Positions 32,011-44,450 are shown, counted from the first letter of the stretch. The stretch is 64,000 nucleotides of DNA from Aphrocallistes beatrix (GCA_963281255.1 OY725498.1:496001-560000); one strand, 5' to 3'. The notes: generated by a model from the sequence alone, not told the origin. Numbers and translations are program-made.

Positions 32011-32262
32011 TCAGAGTCTGTGGAGTGTCTCTGTTAGGTTGGGAGTACAGTTCTCTATCCTGTCTCGTTTCACTGCCTTCACGAGGAACTCAAGGAGCGT
32101 CTCGGATTGGTCAGTGAGCTGACACATCTCTGTCAGGAGTGCAGACAGAGACATCCACTCACAGGAGAGGAAGTGGTGCGAGGACAGCTGTTGCTGACTG
32201 GACTTAATGCAGCTCTGTCGCTGAACACTGCCATACTGTAGTGCTCTGACAGCCAATATCAT
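32011..32262 (-). CDS. Possible exon or relic of an unrecognised gene
   Basis: An 83-residue open frame with a helical look: SSHHFLSCEWMSLSALLTEM and LLEFLVKAVKRDRIEN. The local base composition is richer in GC than the flanks, and a second open stretch upstream (about 32420-32525, NPIHHILSIHETVSYAG) could be another exon. I do not recognise either and found no convincing splice joining. It could be a decayed gene. Confidence 0.25.
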   Translation of the reverse strand: MILAVRALQYGSVQRQSCIKSSQQQLSSHHFLSCEWMSLSALLTEMCQLTDQSETLLEFLVKAVKRDRIENCTPNLTETLHRL

Positions 32263-32690
32263 TCAGGACAGCTGGACTTCAGTCAGACACGTCACAACCG
32301 CGAGATGGATTCTGTGCAGGACACAGAGCTATCGCACGTCCGCAGTAGCAGTGTGAAGACTCGGTTGCAGTGAATAAACGCATTACAGGACACTATCCAT
32401 GGTCTCGTCGTGCTAGAGCCAGTCCTCCTCTTCTACGCGGTCATCAGCTCCTGCGTAGGACACGGTTTCATGGATAGAGAGGATGTGGTGGATGGGGTTA
32501 CTCCCAATTCGGTAGTTCCAGGGTAAAGTATATGAGTATATAATCGCTGAATAGGAAGTAGTCTATTGGCTATTAATAAATACTGCCAAATTTGAATGCC
32601 TAATTATCGCGGTTTTTGAGATGCAACTCTAACTAGTCAAAATGCGATTCCATTGCAAATTACAATCTTAGTAGCAATAATACTCCAGCC

Positions 32691-32986
32691 CAGAGTTGCA
32701 CGCGGGCCGAATATAATATTTTGCGAGTCCGTGGGCCGGAAATCTTGGCAAACTCCCCGCGATGATAACCGAGACGATGCATTTAATTGTGACGAGGTAC
32801 CAATTAAGGAATACTTACGTAAATGGAACTTTGTTAGTTTCCACTTATTTGTGTTTGCAGAAACTCACTCCCATAGAAGGATTCCCTAAGTGTCTCTCTA
32901 TTGTTAGTAACTTACAAAGCGGGCTAAAAATATTTTTGCGGACATCTTGCGGGCCGCGATTACAAATTTGGGCCAGCGTGCAACTG
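32691..32986. mobile_element. hAT-like element (family H2), degenerate copy
   Basis: Left end CAGAGTTGCACGCGGGCC, right end GCCAGCGTGCAACTG. The interior matches 51889-52210, for example GATGCATTTAATTGTGACGA and GTTTGCAGAAACTCACTCCC. Its right end is diverged and its flanks share only part of an 8-bp duplication. Confidence 0.75.
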
Positions 32987-33686
32987 GTTCAGCATTTGGT
33001 TCTGTATTGTTTTCCAAAGTAGGATATTTATACAGAAGATGTGGATCACTTATCATTAATACTATTTGAGTATACTGGGTAACTCTATTTATAGAAAGCA
33101 AGAATAAGGAAATATATTCAATTCACTGCATAGGACATTTTGACGAAGGCCCAAACATTCTCTAGTAATTTTCATTGAGAGCTATTTATTAATTTTGAGA
33201 CTACCGCATTTACAATCAAATTGAGCATCCATCATTACAAATTACAATGCTATGTCCACTGTGAATTCAAACGATAGAACATGAATTCATAGAGTCCCAC
33301 TCCGTGTCTAGGACAGAATACTACTTTCTTTGATCTGAATGCTTCACTGGCTTCTAACAGTAGCCTGAGTTTATACCCGACTTCGTAAAGTATTTTATTT
33401 CATTGAGTTTGTCAATTGAGTTATGCATTTCAATTATACAAAATAGCAAGGAAGATTATTTCGGTGTGGATGCTATCTCCTTCAAAGATTTTATTGGAGT
33501 AAAGAATATATTTTCACCCCTTCAATAAAGTAAAAATAATGAATAGAAACTAAAATCTTATAATGAAAAAACACATAGTTCAGGGTAAATAATGAATAAA
33601 AGAAGAAATAGAAATGCTAGTTTATAGAGAATCAATACTTCTAAAGAATGTAGCCTAACAATACTATAAATAAACTAATACTAAAG

Positions 33687-34922
33687 TTAGAAGAGTTGGA
33701 TGCAATGATTAAGATTCCGAGAAACTACTATTATTCTATCTTCAGAGTTTAGAGCTATTCCTGTAGCATAAATAAATTGTCCTCTATCTACTCCTCTCTG
33801 ACCGAATTTGTGTATCAATTCTCCTCTGTTAGAGAAGATTAACACACAATTAGTAGCACAATCCGTCATTATAATGTTGCTAGCTTTATCTACACAGAAG
33901 TAGCATGGATTTCTCACTAGGTTCGCTTCTCCACGAGGTATTAACTGTCTGATGAGCTGGTGAGAATAATTGTAGTAACGAACACAAGGATCTCCTTCTG
34001 TCAACACTACAACCTCATCAGAAGTCAGCTTAACATCTCTGGGAGAGGGAATATCCTTAATGAATGAATGGAATGTAAGATCCAAGTTTAAACACTGAAT
34101 TCTAGAATTTTCTCTGTCACAAATGTAAATTCTTTTCTTTTCATTTGATACAACAACTCCTGAAGGCCTATTAAATTCCAGTTTTCTCTTCCCGTGCTTC
34201 CAAATTGATTTTAAGAATTTCCCTTCGGTACTATACAAATTCAGGGAATGGCTCATTAACTGCGTAACATAGACTTTACTATGGTTGATACAAATGCCAC
34301 CAGGATGATCCATCTTCTCGTTGAAATCAAATATGAATTCCAGATTCTTAGTAAACACTTGTATACGATAGTTCATTGAATCACATATGTAAACATTGTC
34401 AGTTTCAGAATCTAATGCGATTGATTCAGGATACCAGAACACTCCTGGTGATGTAGATCTACTAGAACTGTGTTCACAAGCTACAATGAGGGGGTCTCCT
34501 TTATATTCATAGGGAGGGAAATCACTCACTTCGATCGATCCTATTTCGCTCAATTTATCGAACACACACTCATCCCACTTCAACACTACTCTCCGCATGC
34601 TAGCGAGATCTCTCTCAAACTTAGCTCTTATGTCTCTCACGCGTTCTTCCAACACAGACACACTCTTCTTCACAAATTCTTTGTTTTCGTTTTCCTTCAC
34701 AGAGGATAGTTGCGACTCTTTCAAACGGTTCAGCTCCTCAATCTGTTGGTTGACTCCTTCCCCCCTGTACCTATCCACCAGCTCATCCAGCTCTGACAAT
34801 AGAGTGGCTTCCCTCTCCACTAACACCTGATGAGATCTCTGGATCTTTGTGGCTATTTCCCTCCTCACTCTCTCCACCTGAGAGAGGAATGAATCACTTC
34901 TCAACACATTAGGACTAGCCAT
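33687..34922 (-). CDS. Coiled-coil/NHL beta-propeller protein, paralogue 5
   Basis: Single-exon, 411 residues, starting MASPNVLRSD. The coiled coil has the SVLEERVRDIRAK block otherwise seen only in paralogue 2. The propeller has a segment LNLYSTEGKFLKSIWKHGK shared in type with paralogue 6. Unique loops are WYPES, SMNYR, MDHPGG, LMSHS, NRPSG, RENSR, TEGDP, NPCYF and IYATG. The promoter block differs from the other copies: no TATTTATAG box is evident at the expected distance. No COX5A copy is attached. Confidence 0.9.
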   Translation of the reverse strand: MASPNVLRSDSFLSQVERVRREIATKIQRSHQVLVEREATLLSELDELVDRYRGEGVNQQIEELNRLKESQLSSVKENENKEFVKKSVSVLEERVRDIRAKFERDLASMRRVVLKWDECVFDKLSEIGSIEVSDFPPYEYKGDPLIVACEHSSSRSTSPGVFWYPESIALDSETDNVYICDSMNYRIQVFTKNLEFIFDFNEKMDHPGGICINHSKVYVTQLMSHSLNLYSTEGKFLKSIWKHGKRKLEFNRPSGVVVSNEKKRIYICDRENSRIQCLNLDLTFHSFIKDIPSPRDVKLTSDEVVVLTEGDPCVRYYNYSHQLIRQLIPRGEANLVRNPCYFCVDKASNIIMTDCATNCVLIFSNRGELIHKFGQRGVDRGQFIYATGIALNSEDRIIVVSRNLNHCIQLF

Positions 34923-35139
34923 TTCCTAATGTCGGATTTGCAAACAATTTGAGTATTAATAGAGAAACAAAGTAGTATACCGATAGAATTTATTTATTTA
35001 GAACTATGTATAATATTACGCTGTAGTGAAGCGATCAAGTTTTATTCTGGTTGCATTATATATTCAAATTAAATTCCAGTCTAGTATTATTTTGATGTTT
35101 TGTAATGCTAATGTTAAGACTATTCTAGGCATTCTGGGG

Positions 35140-35420
35140 CCAAGATTCCTTCGCCACACCAATAAATAATTGCTTCCTACGGCCCTGTATAGTAATATTG
35201 ATGCATTCGAATACTCACTTAGATTTCTTATACTTATTACTATCCGTTGACAATGAAACGAATTTACCAAATATTGGATATTCGTCAGTTTCAGAACGAA
35301 TATTCGTTTGCGTTAAATTGGAAATATTGCAATTCACTGTGGCATTGTTATCCTTAGCCGATGAAATGAAATATTTGTATTTATTGTCAAGAAGAATTTT
35401 ATTTGGGGATAATTAGAACT
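35140..35420. repeat. Segment duplicated at 44637-44910
   Basis: GGGGCCAAGATTCCTT, TCCGTTGACAATGAAACGAA and ATATTGGATATTCGTCAG occur in the same order in both places. The right-hand match resumes at 36013-36093 against 44920-44990, so about 600 bp was inserted here or lost there. No gene seen. Confidence 0.7.
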
Positions 35421-35811
35421 CTATATATTCTTAAAATAGATTTTAGAGTTACTTATTGCTTAAAACTAAAATTGGACTAGCTAAACAATTGAGGCTATAC
35501 ACACTGGGTATATACATATATCACACGTGCTAAGTGCAGAGAGAGCCAGCATTAGCCCAAACTATGATGCTAATAAATCCTAGTTTATTCAAAATAACAT
35601 CACAATTAGCCAACTAGGTTCTGAATTACCAGCAATCAATGGCATCAATAGGTCTTTTATCAGATGTGAAAATGGTAGTTGGATGGAGCGAATAAATACG
35701 TTTATTGACAAAATATATCACGAATGGATAAAGTCCAAGGTCTATCATCTGAAGCAAATTATTATATTTAGTGTCTATTTCAGCGATTAGACCTATCGTA
35801 TTGTATTTCAG

Positions 35812-35964
35812 TGGAATTTGCTTATTAGCAAATGGCTCCATTAGCAACCAATTTTCAGGTCCCAGGTTAAGGTTTTGTGTTAATTCTGTTCCCTTATTAG
35901 CAACTTCGCGTATTAGTAACCATTTTATGATCAAAACTCAGTTGCTAATAAGCGAATTCCACTA
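35812..35964. mobile_element. Short inverted-repeat element with TTGCTAATAAGC ends
   Basis: AGTGGAATTTGCTTATTAGC at the left and GCTAATAAGCGAATTCCACT at the right are complementary. Interior TATTAGCAACC motifs repeat. It lies in the ~600 bp absent from the 44.9-kb duplicate. Confidence 0.65.
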
Positions 35965-36354
35965 TGTAAGAATTAAAATAGAACATAGTGTCTTATATTT
36001 AAGTGTCAATCAGTCAACCAAAATTGAGTGCCAGTCCAACATATAAATAGAATCACGTCCAGGTAGATTGGCTGCTCGGTAGATCTAAGCTGGTACTTAT
36101 ATGTGTCGGATTTAGCTCTTATATAAACACCTGCGTGCCACATATCTATATATAGCTTTGTACTAAATGTGTTAAAATGTGAATATATAAAATAGTGAGT
36201 AAGTTTTTGAAGTAATAATCACTCAATAGAACTAAATATAAACATTTGTACACATAGGCTTGACAGGGGATGTAGAGAAACAAAATTTTCAAATGTCAAC
36301 AAATAATAAAACTTAATTCAAATACGTATATCAACGTTCGTGTTATATTCTAAT

Positions 36355-39300
36355 TCAATTATTGTACTGAGGTCCTGGATCTTGTCCATCTCTCTCGTCT
36401 GCTCCAGCTGCTGTCATCTTGTCTAAGCTAAAGTAACTGAGTAATGGAACTTCTGACTTCTGACCTGTAAGCATCATGCTCTTAGTTAGAGTTATTTTTG
36501 ACTCAGGCTTCTCTTCCAAGGAGAAAGGAATGTGTCCACTTATTTTTGTTTCTTTCTCTGTTGTTGCATTGGCAGAATTGAGCAAGATTGAGACTGATTT
36601 ATGTAGGTTTATTTCATCTGGCTCCTCAGTTCTTTTCTTTATGCAATCGCTCTCTTGAAACTTTGTCCTTATCAGATCCTTCAAAATTCTAGAAGTTTCG
36701 TCTGTTGACATTCTTTCAGTGACACAAGCATATCTATTATTCACTTTTTCGATCAGAGTTCTTAAATACGAATGTTCTTTGATTGCTTTATTAACAAATT
36801 CATCGTCGTTAATTGATAATTGGAAAAGAATGCTAGTGTATTGCCACTCAGATACCTTCTTCCCACCTGTGGAATTATTTTCTGCTAATTTTAGAATGTT
36901 GGCATATATTTTCTCGTTAAAATCTCCTCTGATATGTATCAGTAATATTCTGATTGGTTGGTTGATCACAGAGCTCAGTTCTTTCAGTGCTTCTACTATT
37001 GAGAATGAGATGCTTTTCTTCTTGAAAATAGCATCTTTAAAATCAGAAATATTTTGAATAGAAGTATCCACCTCAATATTGCATTTGTTTGCATCTTCGT
37101 TTGCTCTACTGAGTTTGTGATACGATTCAGGAGTTTTATTAATTTGGTTTTCGGTGTCAACAAGTTTTCTGCTCTCTTTCTCGTCTACTAAACCCTCCTC
37201 GCTTTTAATATTTGCTCTATGATCACCTGTCTCTCGTCTTAAAATGCGAACAGTATCGTTTTCAGGATTTTTGTTACTTTCGAGATCTACAGGGTTACTC
37301 ATCCTTCGATTCATTTCACTGGGGGCATGCTGAGATTGTTCATTCTTGTTTTCAAAGCGTTTAAAAAACTCCATTTGTGTATTAACAATCCCTCCTTTAG
37401 GAATTTTCTGCATTTCTCTCTGTGATAGCCCCGCTATACCATTAGTTGTCACTTTATCACTAACTGCATGGTTCCTACCTACTTTCCCCATTTCTTCTTT
37501 GCTCTTGTTTTCAGATTTGGAATCTCTTTGGATTTTGTTCTCTGTTTGAAAGACTTCCTTGCTCCTATCTTCGTTTTTAAGATCTTTTTTGCTCTCAGTA
37601 TCTGCCACACAATTACTTTTCTCTCTCTTTACGACAATACAAAGACACTCCCACCCATTGTTTTTATCCTTTTCTGAGCCTCTGAGCTTTTCTAAAAATT
37701 CTAAAGAATTCTTGTCAATTTCTCCCTCATGCTCTCCTGTCTCTCTTGATACTAGTATAATCCTCACTGACGTATCACTAGTTGTCATCAGTTCTTTAAT
37801 ACTGTTAACTATATACCCATCGTTTAATGGACCCCCATTGTTCTGATCTCCCTGCTCAAGGACTTCTATGATTTTGCTTTCGTGTTTAGAATCTGTTTCG
37901 ATTATTTCATCGGGTTTAAACATTTCTACCACCTGGTCATCGGATTTATCAACTTCTTTGGGGTCGTTATTAGTTTCAAGATCTTCTTTGAGTTGGTCAT
38001 TAGTTTCTAGATTTTCTTTGGGTTGGTATTTTTCAGTTCTGAATGTCTGATCTGGATTTTGTGTGGTTGGCTGTAAGATCTTCCTTAAAGTTTCATTGCT
38101 GTTTGTCTTGGTCAAATTCATAGCGTTTAGGAATATATATCTCCGTTCCACTAATTTTAATAACTTCCTTAAAAATGCATGATCTTCTAGCTGTAACTTC
38201 TCCTCTAATATATTCCTGAGATAATCTGCAGAATCATTGTCGAATTCGTCCACATGAGTGAATACTATTATGGCGTTGGAATAGAAATCAAAACCTCCAA
38301 TGGCTAGGATTAGAGAAGCATCATTAATTTTGGTAAATTCATCTTGAGAGAAAGATTCTGAGCTGAAATTAACCGTGATGAGGAAGGTTAGGTTATCTGA
38401 GCATTTTATACCACTGATGCAGTTAGCTAGATATTCTCCGTATGATTTTGAGGTTGAACTTTCTGGTTGATCTACTACTTGAATTCTCAGCGATTCATCT
38501 GAATTGTACGTATCTTCATTTCCATTCATAATCAACTCAGGTAGATCGGCTTCACTTATTGGAAAACCTTTCATCCTTCCAGTTGGCTTGATCCAATATG
38601 TTGGAAATACAGGTGCAAACAACAACAAATTGGCTAAGGAGCTTTTGCCGCTTTGTTTCTCTCCAAATAAGATGAATCTTCGCTGTATATTTTCACTTCT
38701 AAATCCTCCTGCTTTACCATTATAATGTTTGAATGAATCCACCATCTCATTATACCTATTTAGGGCACATATGAGAAACAGTTCAGATTTAAGATCATTA
38801 ATTTCCACGATACATCATACATGACATTAACGATAGTTACGAAAGATATATAAAACATTTATAAATCAACAATTTTGAAGAATTTAACTTTAAAAAATAA
38901 AGCATCAGTAATGTATTTCGTCTCCAAGTAACTGATGAAATAATATTCTAGAACTTACCCAGGTAAATGAGTTCCTCCTAAGGTTAACTTCTCTTTCATA
39001 GAATGCATTGCATCTCGTAACTTCTGCACGAGTTCTCCGTATTCAGTACTGTCAGACATCCAAATGTATCTGTTCCCTGCTTTCTTGACGGTTTGTTTGA
39101 TGCCTCCGTTTTTCTCAAACGACCTCATCACTTGATTGTCGTTTCTCTCCTCCATCTCTCCCATTGAGAATGCTATTATGACATGTTTCCACCACTCTTT
39201 CTCGTTTCTTTGATTGTATCCATATAATTTGCTGTGAGGTAACTTTTGTATCATCGTAGACATTCCTTCACTGAATATCTCTGTCAGACTGATGAGTACT

Positions 39301-39542
39301 AAGATAGCTGATACCTCTACACCTTGGTATGATTCTTCTATTAACCTTATCATCTCTGCATTTGGAATACATGGGGAACTTCTGTTATACAGGTTTATGT
39401 CTGAAAATGGAAAGAATTTGAAATCTTCTAAGGGATTCCTCCCAGGAATTTCCATCTGATTTATGAGTTCTATTGATTTGAATGCTTTATTTCCATGTGT
39501 GATTATTCGAAGAGGATGAATCAGTTTTTTGTCGCTTGCCAT
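36355..39542 (-). CDS. Multi-domain AIG1/GIMAP-like GTPase (BC'), two exons
   Basis: Exon 1 (38959-39542) ends at a strong GTAAGT donor and joins in phase 2 to exon 2 (36355-38755) after a TAAATAG acceptor, giving 994 residues. Exon 1 is a degenerate AIG1-like domain with no P-loop (ISAILVLISLTEIFSEGMST, GNRYIWMSD). Exon 2 opens with a GTPase domain: P-loop GEKQSGKSS, DQPE where DxxG is expected, FTHVD as the guanine-specificity motif and RRYIFLNA as the AIG1-type G5 region. A long charged low-complexity region follows. A further P-loop-less domain (SVINQPIRILLIHIRGDFNE, NRYACVTERM) then follows. GIMAPs act on organelle membranes in immune cells. No membrane segment is evident here. The same intron and phase occur in the inverted copy at 58910. 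Confidence 0.75.
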
Positions 39543-41144
39543 ATTAGCTAATTCAGAGTAAGAGATCTCAATATTAGCTTAGATGTGATTTAATAATTTT
39601 TGAATTTGTTCTCAACCATTTTAGTAATCTTTCTCAACAATAAATCGTGTTTCGGGCATTAGGAATCTATACACACCTATCTATTATAAATGATGAAATG
39701 ATAATCTGAAAAATCAGATATCACATACAGTCGAAACAGTTTTTCTATTTTTAGGTTCGAACAATAAGAAAAATGTCGGTCGACAGACCGATAGTGCAGC
39801 TCCAGGAAGTGACTCGAAGGAACTTGAAATCTGAATATCGGAATACGTCGGGAAATACTCATTTTAGGGCATTTTACGTGTGAAATTTGGAATACCGTAT
39901 TGCTTCGAATAAGCGCCCGGGCGCTTATTTATTTCGTGCACCCTTTAGACCCGGCGCTTATTCAAGCCCCGGCGCTTATTTTTTTCATTCGATATTTTGA
40001 CCCGGCGTTCTTTTTTACTACATTGGCTGGCACTTTTATTTTTGCCACAACTGAGAATGTTAGTTCTATTAAATAGGTGTGAGAATATGTACTTTATATA
40101 TCAATATTTAATAGCTCATAAAATATTCACATTATTTCTTTCAAAGTGCGAAAATCGGAATCTACGTACATATTAAAATATCCTATATTAGCTGTTGAGA
40201 ACTCGGTTTTAGCTCAAAATAAGATTTTTTTCAAAAGGTGTGAAAATATGTATGTATCAATATGCTAATACGAGTAACTCATAAACTATTCATGTTATTA
40301 CTTTCAAAGCGCGAAAATCGGATCCTACATGGTGAAATACCCTACATTAGTTGTTGAGATCTTGCTTATATCTTTAAACAAAGTTTCGCAGTGGAGGTGT
40401 TAAAATATGAATATATACTTATAAAAACCGGAAGTGAAGAGATTTTGCGAAAAAATGTTGACGGTGCACATCTACGAGTACACCATAAAGAGATCCTACA
40501 TGCGAAATTCGGTAAAAATCGGACTGTTAGATTTCGCAGGAGTGCGCGTACGGACATACATACATACATACATACATACATACATACATACATACATACA
40601 TACATACATACATACATACATACATACATACATACATACATACATACATACATACATACATACATACATACATACATACATACATACATACATACATACA
40701 TACATACTCTCCCTATAGGAGCTGCACTAAAAACGATGTAATTTAGCACTCGGTTTATGAAAGAATTCGAACGAATCTAAGAACAATAATTCATTAATAA
40801 TTATATAATTATCCCTGGAATGACTTGGGGTCAAAGATATAAATTGAAATGACTTTTATAAATAGAAATCGCTTATGATTAAATTCTTTATCATACTTAT
40901 ACATATACTATGCTCATTGCTAGACACATACATGGTCAAACACTAATCAGCAGATTAGAAGTAGAATCTAGGAGCTCATTCTATTCCAAAGATAATTATA
41001 GAATCGAATTGCCTAAATATATCTAAGCCGTTAATAGAGTTGGGGCAAAAAATAAAATTATCACAAATAAACAATTAAGTTTGACTATCAAAATATACAA
41101 TAATTGTTCAAATTCAGGAATTCTATGTGGGGTAGCTTCCAAAC
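39543..41144. other. Interval between BC' and A' GTPase genes
   Basis: No gene seen. Repeated CCCGGCGCTTATT motifs at 39905-40010, a long CATA microsatellite and AT-rich sequence. The equivalent interval in the inverted block (58464-58909) is only 446 bp, so about 1.1 kb was gained here or lost there. Confidence 0.5.
40554..40707. repeat. CATA tetranucleotide microsatellite
   Basis: About 38 perfect ACAT/CATA units in a row with no interruption. Met-Tyr-Val-Cys and Ile-His-Thr-Tyr open frames through it are artefacts of a 4-bp period that stays open. Confidence 0.98.
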
Positions 41145-42743
41145 TTAATGCTTCTCCATTGCCTTAATGCAGTAGTCAGTGTACTCCTTAGTTGGAATCT
41201 TAGCTTCTTTGTCTGGATGCTTTCCTCTAAATTCTTCAGCGATGTCAGGATTTATATTCTTCAAAATGAAATAACCAATCATGGGGGATATTTCTTCTTT
41301 ATCCCAGAAGAAACCGTTGGCCTCTACCATCACTTTAGATCCATCATGTGATTGGTAGAACGGAATATCCTGGCGTAAATATTCGTCATCAATTCTGCCA
41401 CTCATTCTAGTCATGTGGCGGCTTCGTTTTAGCTGATCTGCTCCTCTTATCCTTTGCCTCATCTCAGTTAGCACCACTCTGTCAGTGTATGTCTTCCCTT
41501 CTGCATCCAATTTTACTTTCCTAACCAAGTCAGTCAATCTCTTAGAGCATTCCTCAGGCGATGTTCTCTTTGTTACCCAACTGTATCGAGACTTGACCCT
41601 TAATTTTATTTCTTGTAACAATTTGTAATGCGCGACACTCTGCCTAACTCATTCTTCTGAATCATCTGGCGCCTTGAACAAGATGCATGCATAGTCCCAG
41701 AAATCCTGTTTGAATTCTTTCCCAAGGTTGTAGGTTTTAGGAAGATTGAGGATGAGATTGTAGATTTCTTTGTTGAACACTTCTTCAAGGCTTATCAGTA
41801 GTACCATGGCTGAGATTCCCTTTGTAATCCCACTTAATTTCTCTAACGCATTACTAATATCCTCCTCCAAGTTTCTTCTCTCATGTTTCCTAAACAGGTT
41901 AAGATCAGGGTTGAAATGGTATTCTACATCTTGTTTGAGAAGATTTCTTTCGAAGCTATCTTTGTATTCATCTTCTCTGAATAACTGCTTCAGTTCATTT
42001 CCTCTGAATCCGTTATTTCCGTTAATGTACACAGTTAGATTGGGTTTAGTTAGCGCAAAGAGATTCTTCAGTATGGTAAATCGGTTTAAATCGCTTCTAT
42101 CTTGTCCGTTAATAAAGATGTATCTCTCTTCCACCAAGTCTATTAGCTCCTGGATGCATTCAAAATCTTCTTCTCTCACCTTCTCGTAGAGTATTTGTTT
42201 GAGTGTATCCCGCTTCATATGTGGATCCAGTTTGTCTGCGTGTGTGAATACGACTATTGCATTTGAGAAGAAACTGTAGCTGCAATCACTCAGAATCTCA
42301 GCGAGGTTTAGCATTGTAATCAACTCTTCAGAGCTGAAGAAACTTCCTTGGAGATCGATGAGAATGAGGAATGTAGCAGTCATTTCAGCTTTAGCAACTG
42401 CGATGCATTTTTTCAGGAATTCGCAATGGTTTTCGAACTTAAAATTTTGGTCATTAATTCCAGGTTGATCCAATACTTGAATATTCAAGATTTCATTTGG
42501 ACTTCCGTTTAGATCGTAGACCTGACCTGACTCAATCTTGGCTTCTCCTGAATGGACCTTCACTGTAAGTCCGAATGCTTCTGGAAATTTATGTTCACTG
42601 AACTGTTTGCTACCCAAAAGTAAGTTACCGAGAGTACTTTTCCCCGAGGAATTTTTCCCCAATAAAATAAAAGATCGATCGAAATTTCTTTCTTTCACTG
42701 CTTTTGCTCCTTCAACAACATTTCCTTTTTTGAAAAAAGCCAT
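41145..42743 (-). CDS. AIG1/GIMAP-like GTPase (A'), interrupted by in-frame TGA
   Basis: Starts MAFFKKGN. Domain 1 has P-loop GKNSSGKST, DQPG (DxxG), FTHAD and ERYIFING, a complete AIG1-type GTPase set. Domain 2 lacks a P-loop (ITKGISAMVLLISLEEVFN) and resembles exon 1 of the BC genes. At codon 365 (41649-41651) a TGA replaces the Cys367 TGT codon of the intact copy at 56859. The same frame then stays open for 168 codons to 41145 (VKSRYSWVTKRTSPEEC, IGYFILKNINPDIAEEFRG). It may make a 364-residue truncated protein, be read through, or be a pseudogene. The first ~1.1 kb is almost identical to the 56859 gene, while the remainder matches the decayed 47.4-kb copy. Confidence 0.65.
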
Positions 42744-42966
42744 CTTAAATAATTGAATCAAACTAACTCGAATAAAAAAATATCAGAATTTTGTCATGTT
42801 CTGGGATTAAAAAGGGTTAATGGTATTTGTAATGAGGATTCACTTATCTCCCGTATTAGTTCAAAGTTCCTTACAACATTCCTGTTCATTCATAACTACG
42901 GATACATCTAAATAAGATTTAGCAAGAATAGAAATAAAGATATAGTCATAAGTCTCAAATGTGCGG

Positions 42967-44185
42967 TCAATGTTTCCCCTTCCTATGCACAGAAAGAGGA
43001 GATCTGCTTCGATCCCTCTCACGTCTGGACTCGAATTTGTGTCGCTCTGTGTGTCTCCTGTGTCCGTGGGAAGGAGAGGGAGGTGACAAGTGGCGCTTAG
43101 AGCTGTGTCGGTGTTTTGAATCTTTGTTGCTAAAAATAGAATTGATTTTATAATAAAAGTGCCAAACTATTTTCATTCTAAATTTAGTTCTTGACTGTCT
43201 AGATAAAGAATTCTCAGCAATATTCTTGATGAAAACCGACGCATCAGAAAATCAGATGCTTTATTGGAGGAAAGACATTTCTAAATTTACAAAATTTTAT
43301 AGTTTTTTATTCTGTTAAAATTTTTAACTGTGTTTACAATATTTTCGTATTTCAAAGAGAGATGAATTTGGATTTGACTTAAGTGCTATCAATATTAACG
43401 ATGAGACGACAGTGAGACACAAATGGTTTAGATTTGATATCAAATTAAATGTAAACATTTCTGTTCTAAATACAACCTGTGTCTCCTGGTATATGTGGGA
43501 GAGTCTCTGCTGTCTCTCTTTTCAATCTTTGAATCTCTAAAAATAGAACAGTAAGATTAGGTTCAAATTCCAAGCATTCCAGTACGGAATAACGTAGTCA
43601 AGGGATGGAGAGTGATTGAGCGAACCATTAAGATTACCCAACCAAATTCTTCTCTGTCGTGATCAGCTGTTCTTCAGGCGCCAGATCGTACTTAGACACA
43701 TCATCGTTAGACTATAAATAGACATTCCATTAAAGCTCTTCGGTAACCACAACAAAGGAATTTAAGCGCGGAATGGTTAGTAGCTATATTTAGTAACAAA
43801 CCTCTTCATTATCACTCTCCAGATTATATTTAGAAAGATCTCCATCTTCACTGGAACTCTCTCCTGAACCTAACACCTCCTGCTTCTAAAAATAGAAACA
43901 GTCACCAACTTCTAATAATAGAACATTGGGTTATATTAATATTTCACACCTTATTGTCTTCTGAAGGTTTCCGAAACTTCTTCTTTCTACGTCCAAACTA
44001 AATAGAGAATAAACACAAATATTTGTTTATTGTGCATATTACAGAGGTTTTCAGTTCGTGTATTATTTATCTGAGGTGTGAAAAGTGTGTCGTGATTGTG
44101 TCACAACTCACATCATCATATTCTCCGTCTGAATCCCTCTTTATATACTCCACTTCTTCCCTCTCGTTGAAACCTCCCCCGATAC
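42967..44185 (-). pseudogene. ZRANB2 duplicate lacking both zinc fingers
   Basis: Exons equivalent to ZRANB2 exons 5-10 at 44112-44185, 43950-43997, 43802-43885, 43638-43711, 43477-43536 and 42967-43129. All have intact splice sites and phase; exon 9 has one extra codon. They encode GGGFNEREEVEYIKRDSDGE, FGRRKKKFRK, GDLSKYNLESDNEE and the SR-like tail ending HRKGKH. Exons 1-4 with the two RanBP2-type zinc fingers are missing because the duplication stops upstream at 44359. Without a start or RNA-binding fingers it is presumably a pseudogene, though its frame is undamaged. Confidence 0.88.
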
Positions 44186-44370
44186 CTGAAAACAGTGCAA
44201 CCATTCAACCACAAAATAGAAGAACATTCACAGAAAAGTCAATTTCAATATTTATCAATGTTTATAATGGATTCCTGATACTGAATAAACAGCTGTTCTC
44301 AACTTTTATCATAAAGTGCAGACACTGAGATAATCTATGGAGCTAGGTTGAGATTGCCTTATATGGAGCA

Positions 44371-44450
44371 AGGCTGGATTCAGTTAACCGGATAACCGCC
44401 GTCAATCTCGGTTGACGGTTGAGAAAATCTTAGACCAGTTAGCAGATCTG
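44371..44450. repeat. GGTTAACCG-type element end
   Basis: GGCTGGATTCAGTTAACCGG followed by CCGTCAATCTCGG matches the right end of 15424-15735 in inverse orientation. It sits immediately at the breakpoint of the 41.1-44.36 kb duplication. Confidence 0.6.

Larger units (their letters stand above)
31664..33686. other. Interval between NHL paralogues 4 and 5
   Basis: Holds the NHL promoter block, a weak coding candidate at 32011-32262, a hAT-like element at 32691, and NHL 3'-flank sequence after about 33400. No COX5A copy precedes NHL paralogue 4 here, unlike in the other units. Confidence 0.5.
41100..44359. repeat. Segmental duplication, copy 1 (direct)
   Basis: Carries the A' GTPase and the 3' exons of ZRANB2 in the same order and strand as 47380-50590. 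Homology ends at AGATTGCCTTA (44359 / 50590), some 15 bp short of ZRANB2 exon 4. Flanking non-coding sequence such as CAGAATTTTGTCATGTTCTG is also shared. Confidence 0.85.

Noticed and set aside
38756-38808. ATG at 38808 as the start of BC'
   Set aside because: The extra residues (MEINDLKSELFLICALNR) lie in the intron by the splice model, and the equivalent stretch in the inverted copy is closed by a TAA.
40366-40749. Met-Tyr-Val-Cys and Ile-His-Thr repeat proteins
   Set aside because: Translations of the CATA microsatellite; no conserved flanking sequence.
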